NCBI RefSeq assembly: GCF_001039355.2
Contig: NW_019775835.1
Location: 291,025 to 355,024, forward strand
DNA: 64,000 nucleotides
Direction: 5' to 3'
From: Lingula anatina
Taxonomy: Eukaryota; Brachiopoda; Lingulata; Lingulida; Lingulidae
Part shown: in pieces, positions 49,717-60,685 of the stretch
Layout of the letters: each line of letters opens with the position of its first letter
Position numbering within the stretch: the stretch's first letter is position 1
Translations under genes and position numbers: made by a program
The notes under the pieces: generated by a model
The model's input: the letters and a program-made list of their open reading frames with translations, nothing else
Database searches by the model: none
Told to the model about the DNA's origin: nothing

Positions 49717-49891
49717 GGGGGAGAAGATAGAGAATACAGTATCCACTAAAACATGTACAACCAGCAGGATATGAAAAAGCCATCTATAAATTTGCTGTAC
49801 ATTTCCTATTTCTCGAATTACACATATTACACATTACGTACATCAGAGCTATTATTTCGTTGTCGCCCATAAACACTTTTAACGACACGCA
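48240..49891. repeat. Segment A, end of contig 1, same sequence as 50001-51652
   Basis: Collinear with 50001-51652 at a constant offset of 1761 bases, with fewer than about ten substitutions noticed. It stops at the N run. It contains (GA)n at 49683-49712 and no supported gene. Confidence 0.9.
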
Positions 49892-50000
49892 NNNNNNNNN
49901 NNNNNNNNNNNNNNNNNNNNNNNNNNNNNNNNNNNNNNNNNNNNNNNNNNNNNNNNNNNNNNNNNNNNNNNNNNNNNNNNNNNNNNNNNNNNNNNNNNNN
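49892..50000. other. Assembly gap (109 N)
   Basis: Run of N between the two copies of the 1.65 kb segment. ORFs drawn across it are meaningless. Confidence 1.
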
Positions 50001-51440
50001 CACGTTACATATGATTTGCATGCAGTACCCATACAGTCCACTGGGAGAATACTGCAAACCCTGTATCTCTGCTGGCAGTTGAAGCTTATAACGATTTTCA
50101 GTCGGTTGGATAGAAATGCATCGTTGCCAAAACGTAAAATTTTCCTAGTGCACTACAAAGCAGAGAAAGAGACTTCGCATCCTTGTTAACCCCGAAAAAC
50201 TATTTTTTCGAGCTCTCATCGATTGTTGGCAGGGAAACCCAGCAATAAAGTACTCGCAATTACAACCACTTGAGCAGAGCAATCAGAGAAACCGGGGAAA
50301 TAATTCGTTAGACCCTCCCATGCTTTGAGTTACTTTCGTCCTTTTCAGGGCCACTTGGTCCCCTCGTCTATGCCCAGGAATAGGGTTTCTAGGCAAACTC
50401 GAATACATGTATTTCCTCCCCATTTGACTCAATTTGGTCGGATAACAAGACTCTAATTGCTGTATACAAATCAGAATCGACACAAATAACAAGGCATGTG
50501 TTTGATTAGCAGGCTCCACGATACATACAGTACAGCCGTCGTCTTATTAGCACCGGTAGAATACGATGTTACCCGCAAGAACTTGAGTGATACAAAATTC
50601 AATTAGTAGGCGCGCATCTCTTCTTTCAATTCACTAACATTTGCGGATGGAGCTCAAGGGGTGGTCCCCCCGACCGAAAAGAAAAGATTGCTTTAATGAT
50701 GTTTGAATACAGGTACATGAAAATTCCGGCAGCCTGGTTCTAGCTGTTTTTTTTTTCACAGACCGCCATGTGTTGAAGTTAACTGTGCCTCTCAAGCTAT
50801 TCGTACATAGCTGTCTTGCCATACGTCTGTTATTCTGGGTACGTTCAGGAATTGAACTCCACGTTTTGATAGAAAATCGGGTATTCTGGAGAAGCTATTT
50901 TTTCTGGCAAACATTACACACACACACGCGCGCGCACAAAAACATATAAAGAGAGAGACAGAGATACTCAAGTTTTACAAAAGGCCATATTCGACCAAAA
51001 GAAAACCCTTTGCAAACGCTTCAACATGTAAATTGTCAGATGTTAATATGTTGGCAAATTATTGTCCTGGTAACATGAATAAATTCGTTCACTGAATCAC
51101 AGGAACAAGACATCTCGGCGCTGCTAATTCCGAGCACCACAATCAAACATGTTTACCATGAGCTTATTAGCAATCTCCTATCATTTGATACGAAGCGATT
51201 ATTTGATACGTGCGGATTTCGAGCTGCTGTGTTCATGTATGTTTAATTTGCAGCAGCAGATCTGTTTTACATGCAAGATTTGGAAGGGAGTTCCCTGCTT
51301 TCAGAGAAACGTTATCTACCATAAATATTTACTGGGACAGAACTTCGAATGTCGGATAACAATTGTATCAAATAGCGTTATCAAAATGCAATAGTATCAT
51401 TCATGTTGTATTATAGGGGTTTGATGTTTTAGTTTAAATC

Positions 51441-51477
<37 letters not shown>

Positions 51478-52819
51478 GGGGGAGAAGATAGAGAATACAG
51501 TATCCACTAAAACATGTACAACCAGCAGGATATGAAAAAGCCATCTATAAATTTGCTGTACATTTCCTATTTCTCGAATTACACATATTACACATTACGT
51601 ACATCAGAGCTATTATTTCGTTGTCGCCCATAAACACTTTTAACGACACGCACCAATTCAGCATCCCATTAAACGCATCATAAAATCAGCAATTAAATCA
51701 GGCAAGCGGCCAAAGGTTCGATGTTATTCAATCTATTTATACAACACTTCAAAGTGACAAGGCGACAGCGTTCATCCCATTAAATTTAGATAGTGTATAT
51801 TATTAATGGACAAAGCAGCTCGAGTTGCTCACCAGCCTACGACTAATGATATTATTTGAAAGGAACAAATGAATGACCAGACTGAAAACTACATTGTGTA
51901 TGTGTTAGATGACCGCGGTCTTAGAGCGCCTTAATGTGACATAGTTGCGTTCACTCAAAATTTGCTTCGACCGCCACAAGACCACTTAAAGGTGCGTCCA
52001 GACATGGAGGGAATGGACCGGGCAGTTGAGTTGAGACTGGGCCGCTGCCAAAGACTTGTATGGTATGAAAATCTATGCATGGAATTCGACAGAAGTTTAT
52101 ATATAGAATATAGAACGAGGTAAAGAAGTCGATTTAGAAATCAATCTCGCCAAAAAGAAACTTTTAGACCATTGCCCTTGCTGCGATCAGGTGGGCTCCA
52201 GAAGTATACCGCACGACAGACAACCGAATCAATCCAACATCAAATTTTAATGCCCGAAAAACCTCACAGTGCTCCCACTCTGCTCCGCCTGTAGTCCAAA
52301 GTGTGCATCGGCCTATGTGGGAAGGTAACCCATAAGGATAAACCGAATGTGAAACACAAAACTCCTTCGTCGTTTAGTAAATTATTCATCATCCAGCGAG
52401 CTAGCTAGCGGCCCCCATAATGATCCGTGAGAAGCGAACACCAGGGACGGGTGATTAGCTCAACGGGACAGATAAACAGCGTTTTGCTCTTCGCGAGACC
52501 TTTTTCATTTGTCAGGGGAAATGAATATCTTTTAATAAGGCCTTGTTCTAAATTGTTATCCCAGGCTTTCGCTTCCATGTCGATGATTGCAGCATAGATT
52601 TTGACAGAAAATGAAACGTAGACTTAATGCGGATTAATACAGCAGTAAAGAATACGGCGCTTGTGGTAGTACAGACCTTGATCGCGTTGCACCGAGGGGT
52701 CTTGGGCTTTATGCCGGTCGTTGGGGGTGGGGTTTGGTACACGGTGAAGGATAAAAGAGTAAAATATCTGTCTCGCTTTACAGTGAACAAGTGCTTTTAA
52801 AACTCACAGCAATAATGAA

Positions 52820-52885
52820 AAAAAGGGAGAAAAAAAAAGAGAAGAAGAAGAAGAAGGAGAAGAAGAAAGAAGCAGAGGAGGAACT
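52820..52885. repeat. Polypurine GAA/GAG tract
   Basis: About 65 nearly uninterrupted purines, repeated in the other copy at about 56848-56915. It accounts for the Glu/Lys-rich ORF there. Confidence 0.85.
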
Positions 52886-53685
52886 CAACCCGCGCCCCAC
52901 CAGTCTCCTTCCTTCGCCCTGATTTTCAGCAATTACTACAAACAACGAAGTCATGCGGATAGAGGAGCGTTGTTTTCAGTTTTTTCTGTATCTCTGGGTG
53001 CCCCATATGCCTGAGTGAAAAATCCACGGATAATTTTAAGTCAATTAAAGCGTACATCTTCACATTTTCAACCGGTATATTCATTTTTAACTTACAGCAG
53101 GCCTACCCAACTACCAGACTCGGCACCTAAGGATCCTGAATTAACCGGTATATCGGACCACACTACCCGTTTTCAAGGTGATCGACGGGATCCTTAGGTG
53201 CCGAGTCTGGTAGTTAGGTAGGCCTGTTACAGGGGTAAGATGAATCTACAAAGTAACACCGAGTTCTTGGCCAACCTGCAAACGGGTAAACGGTTACCAC
53301 TTCTTCAAGGTGTAAAAATGCGGACTCTCAATTTTTGTTCATCGTTAAAAATATGAAGTAGTAAACTGTACATAAGGCAACTGAAAACAATCGAAAACAA
53401 AGGAAATTGAAGTATTAGTTTCATGTTAAAATCGAGAAAGAACCCTTGGCAATGCCCTTAAGCTTTTCTCCAGCAGACGGCACGGAAAGTATCCGAACAG
53501 ATTATTGATGTTATAAATGTAATATACTGCTTACAAATACACTCCAATGACTCACCCATTATCACAATGTTACTGCACTCGCATGGTCATTAGTTTTCAT
53601 TACAAAATCTCTGGTTTTGATACGTACAATGTGTGGAGAACCTGGGAGCAAATACCGTGACACTTCCTGCTAAAATATTGTTTGT

Positions 53686-53742
<57 letters not shown>

Positions 53743-54091
53743 AGAATTTTCAGCGCATTTAGCAGGAATAGGTCACGTTATGATTAATTTTGATTTTATT
53801 CTTTACTTTGATTTTGAACACAAAGCCCCCCCCCCCCTACGAATGTGTCTGTCACCAAAGCCTGGCATTTTATTTTTCCCCCGTTTTGCTAAGTTTCATC
53901 TAGTCCGTAAAAATAATCAAGACCATATTTCATAACATTTTCTGATGTAAATCAGAAAATCATTGTACTAAGCAAACTTTTGTATTATTTTATAGCGCGT
54001 GCGCGCACGTGCACCCACTCAAGCACATGCGCAAAAGCACTCCTTTTTAAATTCTTAATTAGTCGAAACATCAGGCTGATGAGTCTCCCAG

Positions 54092-54412
54092 GTAGCTCTG
54101 CCAGATCAAGGCAAGTGCACGTGGGGTGCTCGGCGTGACACAACCTGTGAACCGCAGGGTGCCGAGACTACACCTGTCACCTTGGCCTGCGTTGCTGTGA
54201 TAACAGTTTTAACAGTACTTCTAATGTGCGCCGTCTGTTTTTCACGCCGTGCTAAACTGAGTTCACCCTGTGCTAGGACGAATGTTCGTTTTATTCGTCC
54301 AAGCCCTGTGTTTTATTTAGATGCATTGCTGGCGCTGACAATGCGTTCACGAAGTCTTCTATACAAGTATTATGTTCATGAGACATTTGTGGAGTCCAGT
54401 TTTAGCAAATAA
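54092..54412 (+). CDS. Possible membrane-helix exon (copy in contig 2)
   Basis: Open for 106 codons. It starts VALPDQGKCTWGARRDTTCEP, then TLACVAVITVLTVLLMCAVC (a membrane helix), SRRAK and a tail to the stop at 54410-54412. See the contig 3 copy at 58121-58441. Cys spacing before the helix is reminiscent of the last cysteine-rich repeat of TNF receptors, but only one partial repeat is visible and the acceptor is weak. Differences from the other copy are all amino-acid changing, which does not support selection on a protein. Confidence 0.25.
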   Translation, partial: VALPDQGKCTWGARRDTTCEPQGAETTPVTLACVAVITVLTVLLMCAVCFSRRAKLSSPCARTNVRFIRPSPVFYLDALLALTMRSRSLLYKYYVHETFVESSFSK

Positions 54413-54885
54413 CTTTTATTATTCTGATGATGATGGTGATGATGATGTTGTACACTGAAATAAAAGCACAGGATTGGAAACAAGCCAAGAAAATCATTGT
54501 AATGTCATTGTTATTGCAATCCATCAAACACCAGTCGACTAAACACATCAACTAAGCGCTACAAGCAGGGTGATTTAATATTAACTTAATCCCAACTTCG
54601 CAGGAATGAATCCGTCGTCGAGCACATATGCGACCGACGCGACCAGGTTGATCAAATAATGAGAAATTACACGTAATGAAATTTGGCTTCATATTCATGT
54701 GAACAGTCAACAAAATATACTCTATAATGACCGAATGCTAGGCACGGTATAAATTCTCATTAATATAGTGAAAACATTGGGACCTAGAAGAACAATATGT
54801 GACAGGCAGACGAATTTAAGGGGGTTTACACTTGGGATTGTGGAGCGATCTTCGTGCAAATAAGGCCCAGGTTTAAAAAAAAACA

Positions 54886-54886
54886 N
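54886..54886. other. Single-N contig join
   Basis: One N separates the end of contig 2 from the start of contig 3; sequence to the right restarts about 4 kb back. Confidence 0.9.
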
Positions 54887-57122
54887 CTTTCAGGAATTGA
54901 ACTCCACGTTTTGTTAGAAAATCGGGTATTCTGGAGAAGCTATTTTTTCTGGCAAACATTACACACACAAACGCGCGCGCACAAAAACATACAAAGAGAG
55001 AGACAGAGATACTCAAGTTTTACAAAAGGACATATTCGACCAAAAGAAAACCCTTTGCATGCGCTTCAACATGTAAATTGTCAGATGTTAATATGTTGGC
55101 AAATTATTGTCCTGGTAACATGAATAAATTCGTTCACTGAATCACAGGAACACGACATCTCGGCGCTGCTAATTCCGAGCACCACAATCAAACATGTTTA
55201 CCATGAGCTTATTAGCAATCTCCTATCATTTGATACGAAGCGATTATTTGATACGTGCGGATTTCGAGCTGCTGTGTTCATGTATGTTTAATTTGCAGCA
55301 GCAGATCTGTTTTACATGCAAGATTTGGAAGGGAGTTCCCTGCTTTCAGAGAAACGTTATCTACCATAAATATTTACTGAGACAGAACTTCGAATGTCGG
55401 ATAACAATTGTATCAAATAGCGTTATCAAAATGCAATAGTATCATTCATGTTATATTATAGGGGTTTGGTGTTTTAGTTTAAATCAACAGAGAGAGAGAG
55501 GGGTGGGGGAGAAGCAAGAGAATACAGTATCCACTAAAACATGTACAACCAGCAGGATATGAAAAAGCCATCTATAAATTTGCTGTACATTTCCTATTTC
55601 TCGAATTACACATATTACACATTACGTACATCAGAGCTATTATTTCGTTGTCGCCCATAAACACTTTTAACGACACGCATCAATTCAGCATCCCATTAAA
55701 CGCATCATAAAATCAGCAATTAAATCAGGCAAGCGGCCAAAGGTTCGATGTTATTCAATCTATTTATACAACACTTCAAAGTGACAAGGCGACAGCGTTC
55801 ATCCCATTAAATTTAGATAGTGTATATTATTAATGGACAAAGCAGCTCGAGTTGCTCACCAGCCTACGACTAATGATATTATTTGAAAGGAACAAATGAA
55901 TGACCAGACTGGAAACTACACTGTGTATGTGTTAGATGACCGCGGTCTTAGAGCGCCTTAATGTGACATAGTTGCGTTCACTCAAAATTGGCTTCGACCG
56001 CCACAAGACCACTAAAAGGTGCGTCCAGACATGGAGGGAATGGACCGGGCAGTTGAGATGCCGCTGCCAAAGACTTGTATGGTATGAAAATCTATGCATG
56101 GAATTCGACAGAAGTTTACATATAGAATGTAGAACGGGGGAAAGCGGTCGATTTATAAAATCAATCTCGCCAAAAAGAAACTTTTAGACCATTGCCCTTG
56201 CTGCAATCAGGTGGGCTTCAGAAGTATACCGCACGACAGACAACCGAATCAATCCAACATCAATTTTAATGCCCGAAAAACCTCACAGTGCTCCCACTCT
56301 GCTCCGCCTGTAGTCCAAAGTGTGCGTCGGCCTATATGTGAAGGAAGCCTATAAGGATAAACCAAATGTGAAACACAAACTCCTTCGTCGTTTAGTAAAT
56401 TATTCATCATCCAGCGAGCTAGCTAGCGGCCCCCATAATGATCCGTGAGAAGCGAACACCAGGGACGGGTGATTAGCTCAACGGGACAGATAAACAGCGT
56501 TTTGCTCTTCGCAAGACCTTTTTCATTTGTCAGGGGAAATGAATATCTTTTAATAAGGCCTTGTTCTAAATTGTTATCCCAGGCTTTCGCTTCCATGTCG
56601 ATGATTGCAGCATAGATTTTGACAGAAAATGAAACGTAGACTTAATGCGGATTAATACAGCTGTAAAGAATACGACGCTTGTGGTAGTATAGACCTTGAT
56701 CGCGTTGCACCGAGGGGTCTTGGGGTTTATGTCGGTCGTTGGGGGTGGGGTTTGGTACACGATAAAAGAGTACAGGATAAAAGAGTAAAATATCAATCTG
56801 TCTCGCTTTACAGTGAACAAGTGCTTTTAAAACTCACAGCAATAATGAAAAAAAGGGAGAAAAAAATAGAAGAAGAAGAAGAAGAAGGAGAAGAAGAAAA
56901 AGAAGCAGAGGAGGAACGCTCCGCCAGTCTCCTTCCTTCGCCTTGATTTTCAGCAATTACTACAAACAACGAAGTCATGCGGATAGAGGAGCGTTGTTTT
57001 CAGTTTTCTCTGTATCTCTGGGTGCCCCATATGCCTGAGTGGTTAAATCCACAGAAAATTTTAAGTCAATTAAAGCGTACATCTTCACATTTTCAACCGG
57101 TATATTCAGTTTTAACTTACAG

Positions 57123-57269
57123 CAGGCCTACCCAACTACCAGACTCGGCACCTAAGGATCCTGAATTAACCGGTATATCGGACCACACTACCCGTTTTCA
57201 AGGTGTGTGTCCGATATACCGGTTAATTCAGGATCCTTAGGTGCCGAGTCTGGTAGTTGGGTAGGCCTG
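57123..57269. repeat. Perfect 61 bp inverted repeat (fold-back) with a 25 bp loop
   Basis: Left arm 57123-57183 and right arm 57209-57269 are exact reverse complements, starting CAGGCCTACCCAACTACC. The loop is 57184-57208. The other copy at 53098-53227 has a changed right arm with only about 39 bp paired. It could be a fold-back element or a chimeric-read artefact. Confidence 0.9.
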
Positions 57270-57728
57270 TTACAGGGGTAAGATGAATCTACAAAGTAAC
57301 ACCGAGTTCTTTGCCAACCTGCAAACGGGTAAACGGTTACCACTTCTTCAAGGTGTAAAAATGCGGACTCTCAATTTTTGTTCATCGTTAAAAATATGAA
57401 GTAGTAAACTGTACATAAGGCAACTGAAAACAATCGAAAACAAAGGAAATTGAAGTATTAGTTTCAATTTTTAAGTCGAGAAAGAACCCTTGGCAATGCC
57501 CTTAAGCTTTTCTCCAGCAGACGGCACGGAAAGTATCCGAACAGATTATTGATGTTATAAATGTAATATACTGCTTACAAATACACTCCAATGACTCACC
57601 CATTATCACAATGTTACTGCACTCGCATGGTCATTAGTTTTCATTACAAAATCTCTGGTTTGATACGTACAATGTGTGGAGAACCTGGGAGCAAATACCG
57701 TGACACTTCCTGCTAAAATATTGTTTGT

Positions 57729-57734
<6 letters not shown>

Positions 57735-57764
<30 letters not shown>
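57735..57764. repeat. (GA)n microsatellite
   Basis: About 15 GA units, against about 24 at the matching place in contig 2 (53691-53738), a length polymorphism between the two copies. Confidence 0.9.
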
Positions 57765-57766
<2 letters not shown>

Positions 57767-58120
57767 GAGATCCAGAATTTTCAGCGCATTTAGCAGGAAT
57801 AGGTCACGTTATGATTAATTTTGATTTTATTCTTTACTTTGATTTTGAACACAAAGCCCCCCCCCCTACGAATGTGTCTGTCACCAAAGCCTGGCATTTT
57901 ATTTTTCCCCCGTTTTGCTAAGTTTCATCTAGTCCGTAAAAATAATCAAGACCATATTTCATAACATTTTCTGATGTAAATCAGAAAATCATTGTGCTAA
58001 GCAAACTTTTGAATTATTTTATAGCGCGTGCGCGCACGTGCACCCATTCAAGCACATGCGCAAAAGCACTCCTTTTTAAATTCTGAATTAGTCGAAACAT
58101 CAGGCTGATGAGTCTCCCAG

Positions 58121-58441
58121 GTAGCTCTGCCAGATCAAGGCAAGTGCACGTTGGGTGCTCGGCGTGACACAACCTGTGAACCGCAGGGTGCCGAGACTAC
58201 ACCTGTCACCTTGGCCTGCGTTGCTGTGATAACAGTTTTAACAGTACTTCTAATGTGCGCCGTCTGTTTTTCACGCCGTGCTAAACTGAGTTCACCCTGT
58301 GCTAGGACGAATATTCGTTTAATTCGTCCAAGCCCTGTGTTTTATTTAGATGCAGTGCTGGTGCTGACAATGCGTTCACGAAGTCTTCTATACAAGTATT
58401 ATGTTCATGAGACATTTGTGGAGTCCAGTTTTAGCAAATAA
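58121..58441 (+). CDS. Possible membrane-helix exon (copy in contig 3)
   Basis: Same 321-base frame as at 54092-54412, beginning after CTCCCAG. It reads VALPDQGKCTLGARRDTTCEP, then a 20-residue helix, then SRRAKLSS and a tail ending SFSK. If real it would be the membrane exon of a type I receptor. I found no upstream extracellular exons. Low confidence. Confidence 0.25.
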   Translation, partial: VALPDQGKCTLGARRDTTCEPQGAETTPVTLACVAVITVLTVLLMCAVCFSRRAKLSSPCARTNIRLIRPSPVFYLDAVLVLTMRSRSLLYKYYVHETFVESSFSK

Positions 58442-58944
58442 TTTTTATTATTCTGATGATGATGATGATGATGATGATGGTGATGATGATGTTGTACATT
58501 GGAATAATAGCACAGGATTGGAAACAAGCCAAGAAAATCATTGTAATGTCATTGTTATTGCAATCCATCAAACACCAGTCGACTAAACACATCAGCTAAG
58601 CGCTACAAGCAGGGTGATTTAATATTAACTTAATCCCAACTTCGCAGGAATGAATCCGTCGTCGAGCACATATGCGACCGACGCGACCAGGTTGATCAAA
58701 TAATGCGAAATTACACGTAATGAAATGTGGCTTCATATTCATGTGAACAGTCAACAAAATATACTGTATAATGACCGAATGCTAGGCACGGTATAAATTC
58801 TCATTAATATAGTGAAAACATTGGGACCTAGAAGAACAATATGTGACAGGCAGACGAATTTAAGGGGGTTTACACTTGGGATTGTGGAGCGATCTTCGTG
58901 CAAATAAGGCCCAGGTTTAAAAAAAAAAAAAAAAAAAAAAACTT

Positions 58945-60684
58945 AAGTTAGTTCTAGCAGCTAACATAGTGGTTTTGTTACCACGCTACATGGTCAATTA
59001 CACACATCTTACCCTATCAGGAACAGTGTTACAACACTCTCATGGAAACCCTTGTCACCTAAGCCAGTGAACTGACTTAAGAATTTTTGTGATACCGGGA
59101 CCAGGACTAAGTTCTTATTTATCAAACATCAGAGAGGCCATCACTCTAATTATATTGAAACACGTTTTTCATTGTCTCCTATTTACTGATGATAAAAAAG
59201 AGTCGATTAGGGATAAAATTGTTTTGTCTCATGGGTAGTGAACACGTTCAGTCCCTCAGACACTTAAGGACACATAAGTTTTTTTGTTTTGTTTTACCAA
59301 TTCCACTTACGCTTGCATCTTAAAATAAAGGAATATTTTGTCGTAAAACAATTGGGAGATTGCTTTTTACCGTGAAGACGACTTGATACATTGATTTTCA
59401 TAACAAGACTTCACTAAATCATGTTTCAAACGTTTTAAACACTTTATCTTCAATTGGCGTAAAAAAATAAATATCGGAATTCAAGATAACGCACGCAAAC
59501 TTAAAATGGTGAAAGATCGCGAAGAAGTTTCATTGGCGAAACGAAATGTCAAAAGATATTTAGATTTTGACGTGGAGATTGCTTACAATTTTTTGAAAGA
59601 TTTAATTTAATGAAGTCGAACGTAAAGAGAAATAGTGCAGTGATGCATTCAAATAAACTTCATGGACGTGGCCCATTGGGTCCTTGTAATTCGCTCCATG
59701 TGGTTCTAAGATAGAATAGAATAACCATAATGTGTAAACGCGCCCATTACCCCTTCTCTTATCATACATGTATCATGCTTTAAGTGCACCATACTGCTAT
59801 TAATAACGGTAATCTATATACTCAGCAAAAGTCGAGTCAAACCAGGTTCGCATCAAGATCAGTCAAGGGATAGTTAAGTGTAAATGCTCCTTTTTATACC
59901 CGTCTATGCACATCACCAGTTTATAACTTTTAATAGACGCGGCATCACATTTTTCAAAGGACTGCTTGTTGAGGGAGAACCGCAGCATAGCTCCCGTCAT
60001 CGTTTTTCACGCGTAATTACAGCCTTATCGGGTTAAAGCGAATATTAAAAATCTTACCTTTCTGACTCACCTTGAATTTGAGATAAATGACGGTAAGAAA
60101 AGTACCCCGGCAGCGTTCAAAAAATCATCCTGATCACCTCGGATGTTTTCTCTACTGTCGGTCTTAAAACTTATTTTTCTGGCTTTTTCTTTTGCTTTCT
60201 TTTCTGTCAATACATTTTTCTTTTTTTCTTTCTTTCCTTTTTAGAGGGGGAGGGGGGAGGTAGACCCAATATCAGCTTTCGTCCTTAACACATTGCAGAA
60301 ACGTATCAGCAATATTTCGAAAGCAAGGGCCAGTTCCGCAAGACAAGTTATGACCGAAAATGTCACAACTAGCTGGTTCATTCAAAATGGAATATTAAGG
60401 TGCATTCAAAATAATAAAGCAGAAGCTAAAATTTAATACCAAAAGTCACTTTATTCTAGTACATTGCTAAGGATTAAGGCTCTTGAATTGAAGTAGACCG
60501 AAATTTTCTGTCTTAAATTTAGGACCAACAGACTACTTAACGTCACTGTAGCATGTCACCCCGTGTACCACAGTGTAAAGTTCACAAAACAGGCTAAAAT
60601 CGATGTACCACGTGGAGTACACTAGTTCACAATCTCAGGGTGTCTGTTATTGCGGTAAAAAGGAAGAAAACAATGAGAAATGTT
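58945..60684. other. AT-rich unique part of contig 3, repeated in contig 4
   Basis: A 68-codon open frame without a good start (59404-59610, ending YNFLKDLI) and a pyrimidine tract followed by a G-run at about 60215-60260 are the only structures. Nothing recognised. Confidence 0.4.
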
Positions 60685-60685
60685 N
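60685..60685. other. Single-N contig join
   Basis: One N between contig 3 and contig 4; the right side restarts about 1.95 kb back. Confidence 0.9.

Larger units (their letters stand above)
50001..54885. repeat. Segment B, contig 2, overlapping its neighbours at both ends
   Basis: 50001-51652 repeats the end of contig 1, and 50842-54885 repeats the start of contig 3 (54887 onward). The whole contig is therefore present elsewhere in the window. It holds a purine tract at about 52820-52885, an inverted repeat at 53098-53227, (GA)n at 53691-53738 and a membrane-helix ORF at 54092-54412. Confidence 0.85.
54887..60684. repeat. Segment C, contig 3, overlapping its neighbours at both ends
   Basis: 54887 to about 58930 repeats 50842-54885 (roughly 2-3% different by eye, with indels), and 58728-60684 repeats 60686-62632 almost exactly. 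Poly(A) at about 58920-58941 is longer than in the other copies. Confidence 0.85.

Noticed and set aside
49784-50189. ORFs drawn through the N run
   Set aside because: They are artefacts of translating the gap.
52440-52510. tRNA-like TTAGCTCAACGGG followed by a T-run (also at about 56470)
   Set aside because: The expected B box is absent and no cloverleaf could be drawn; two copies are due to the contig overlap.
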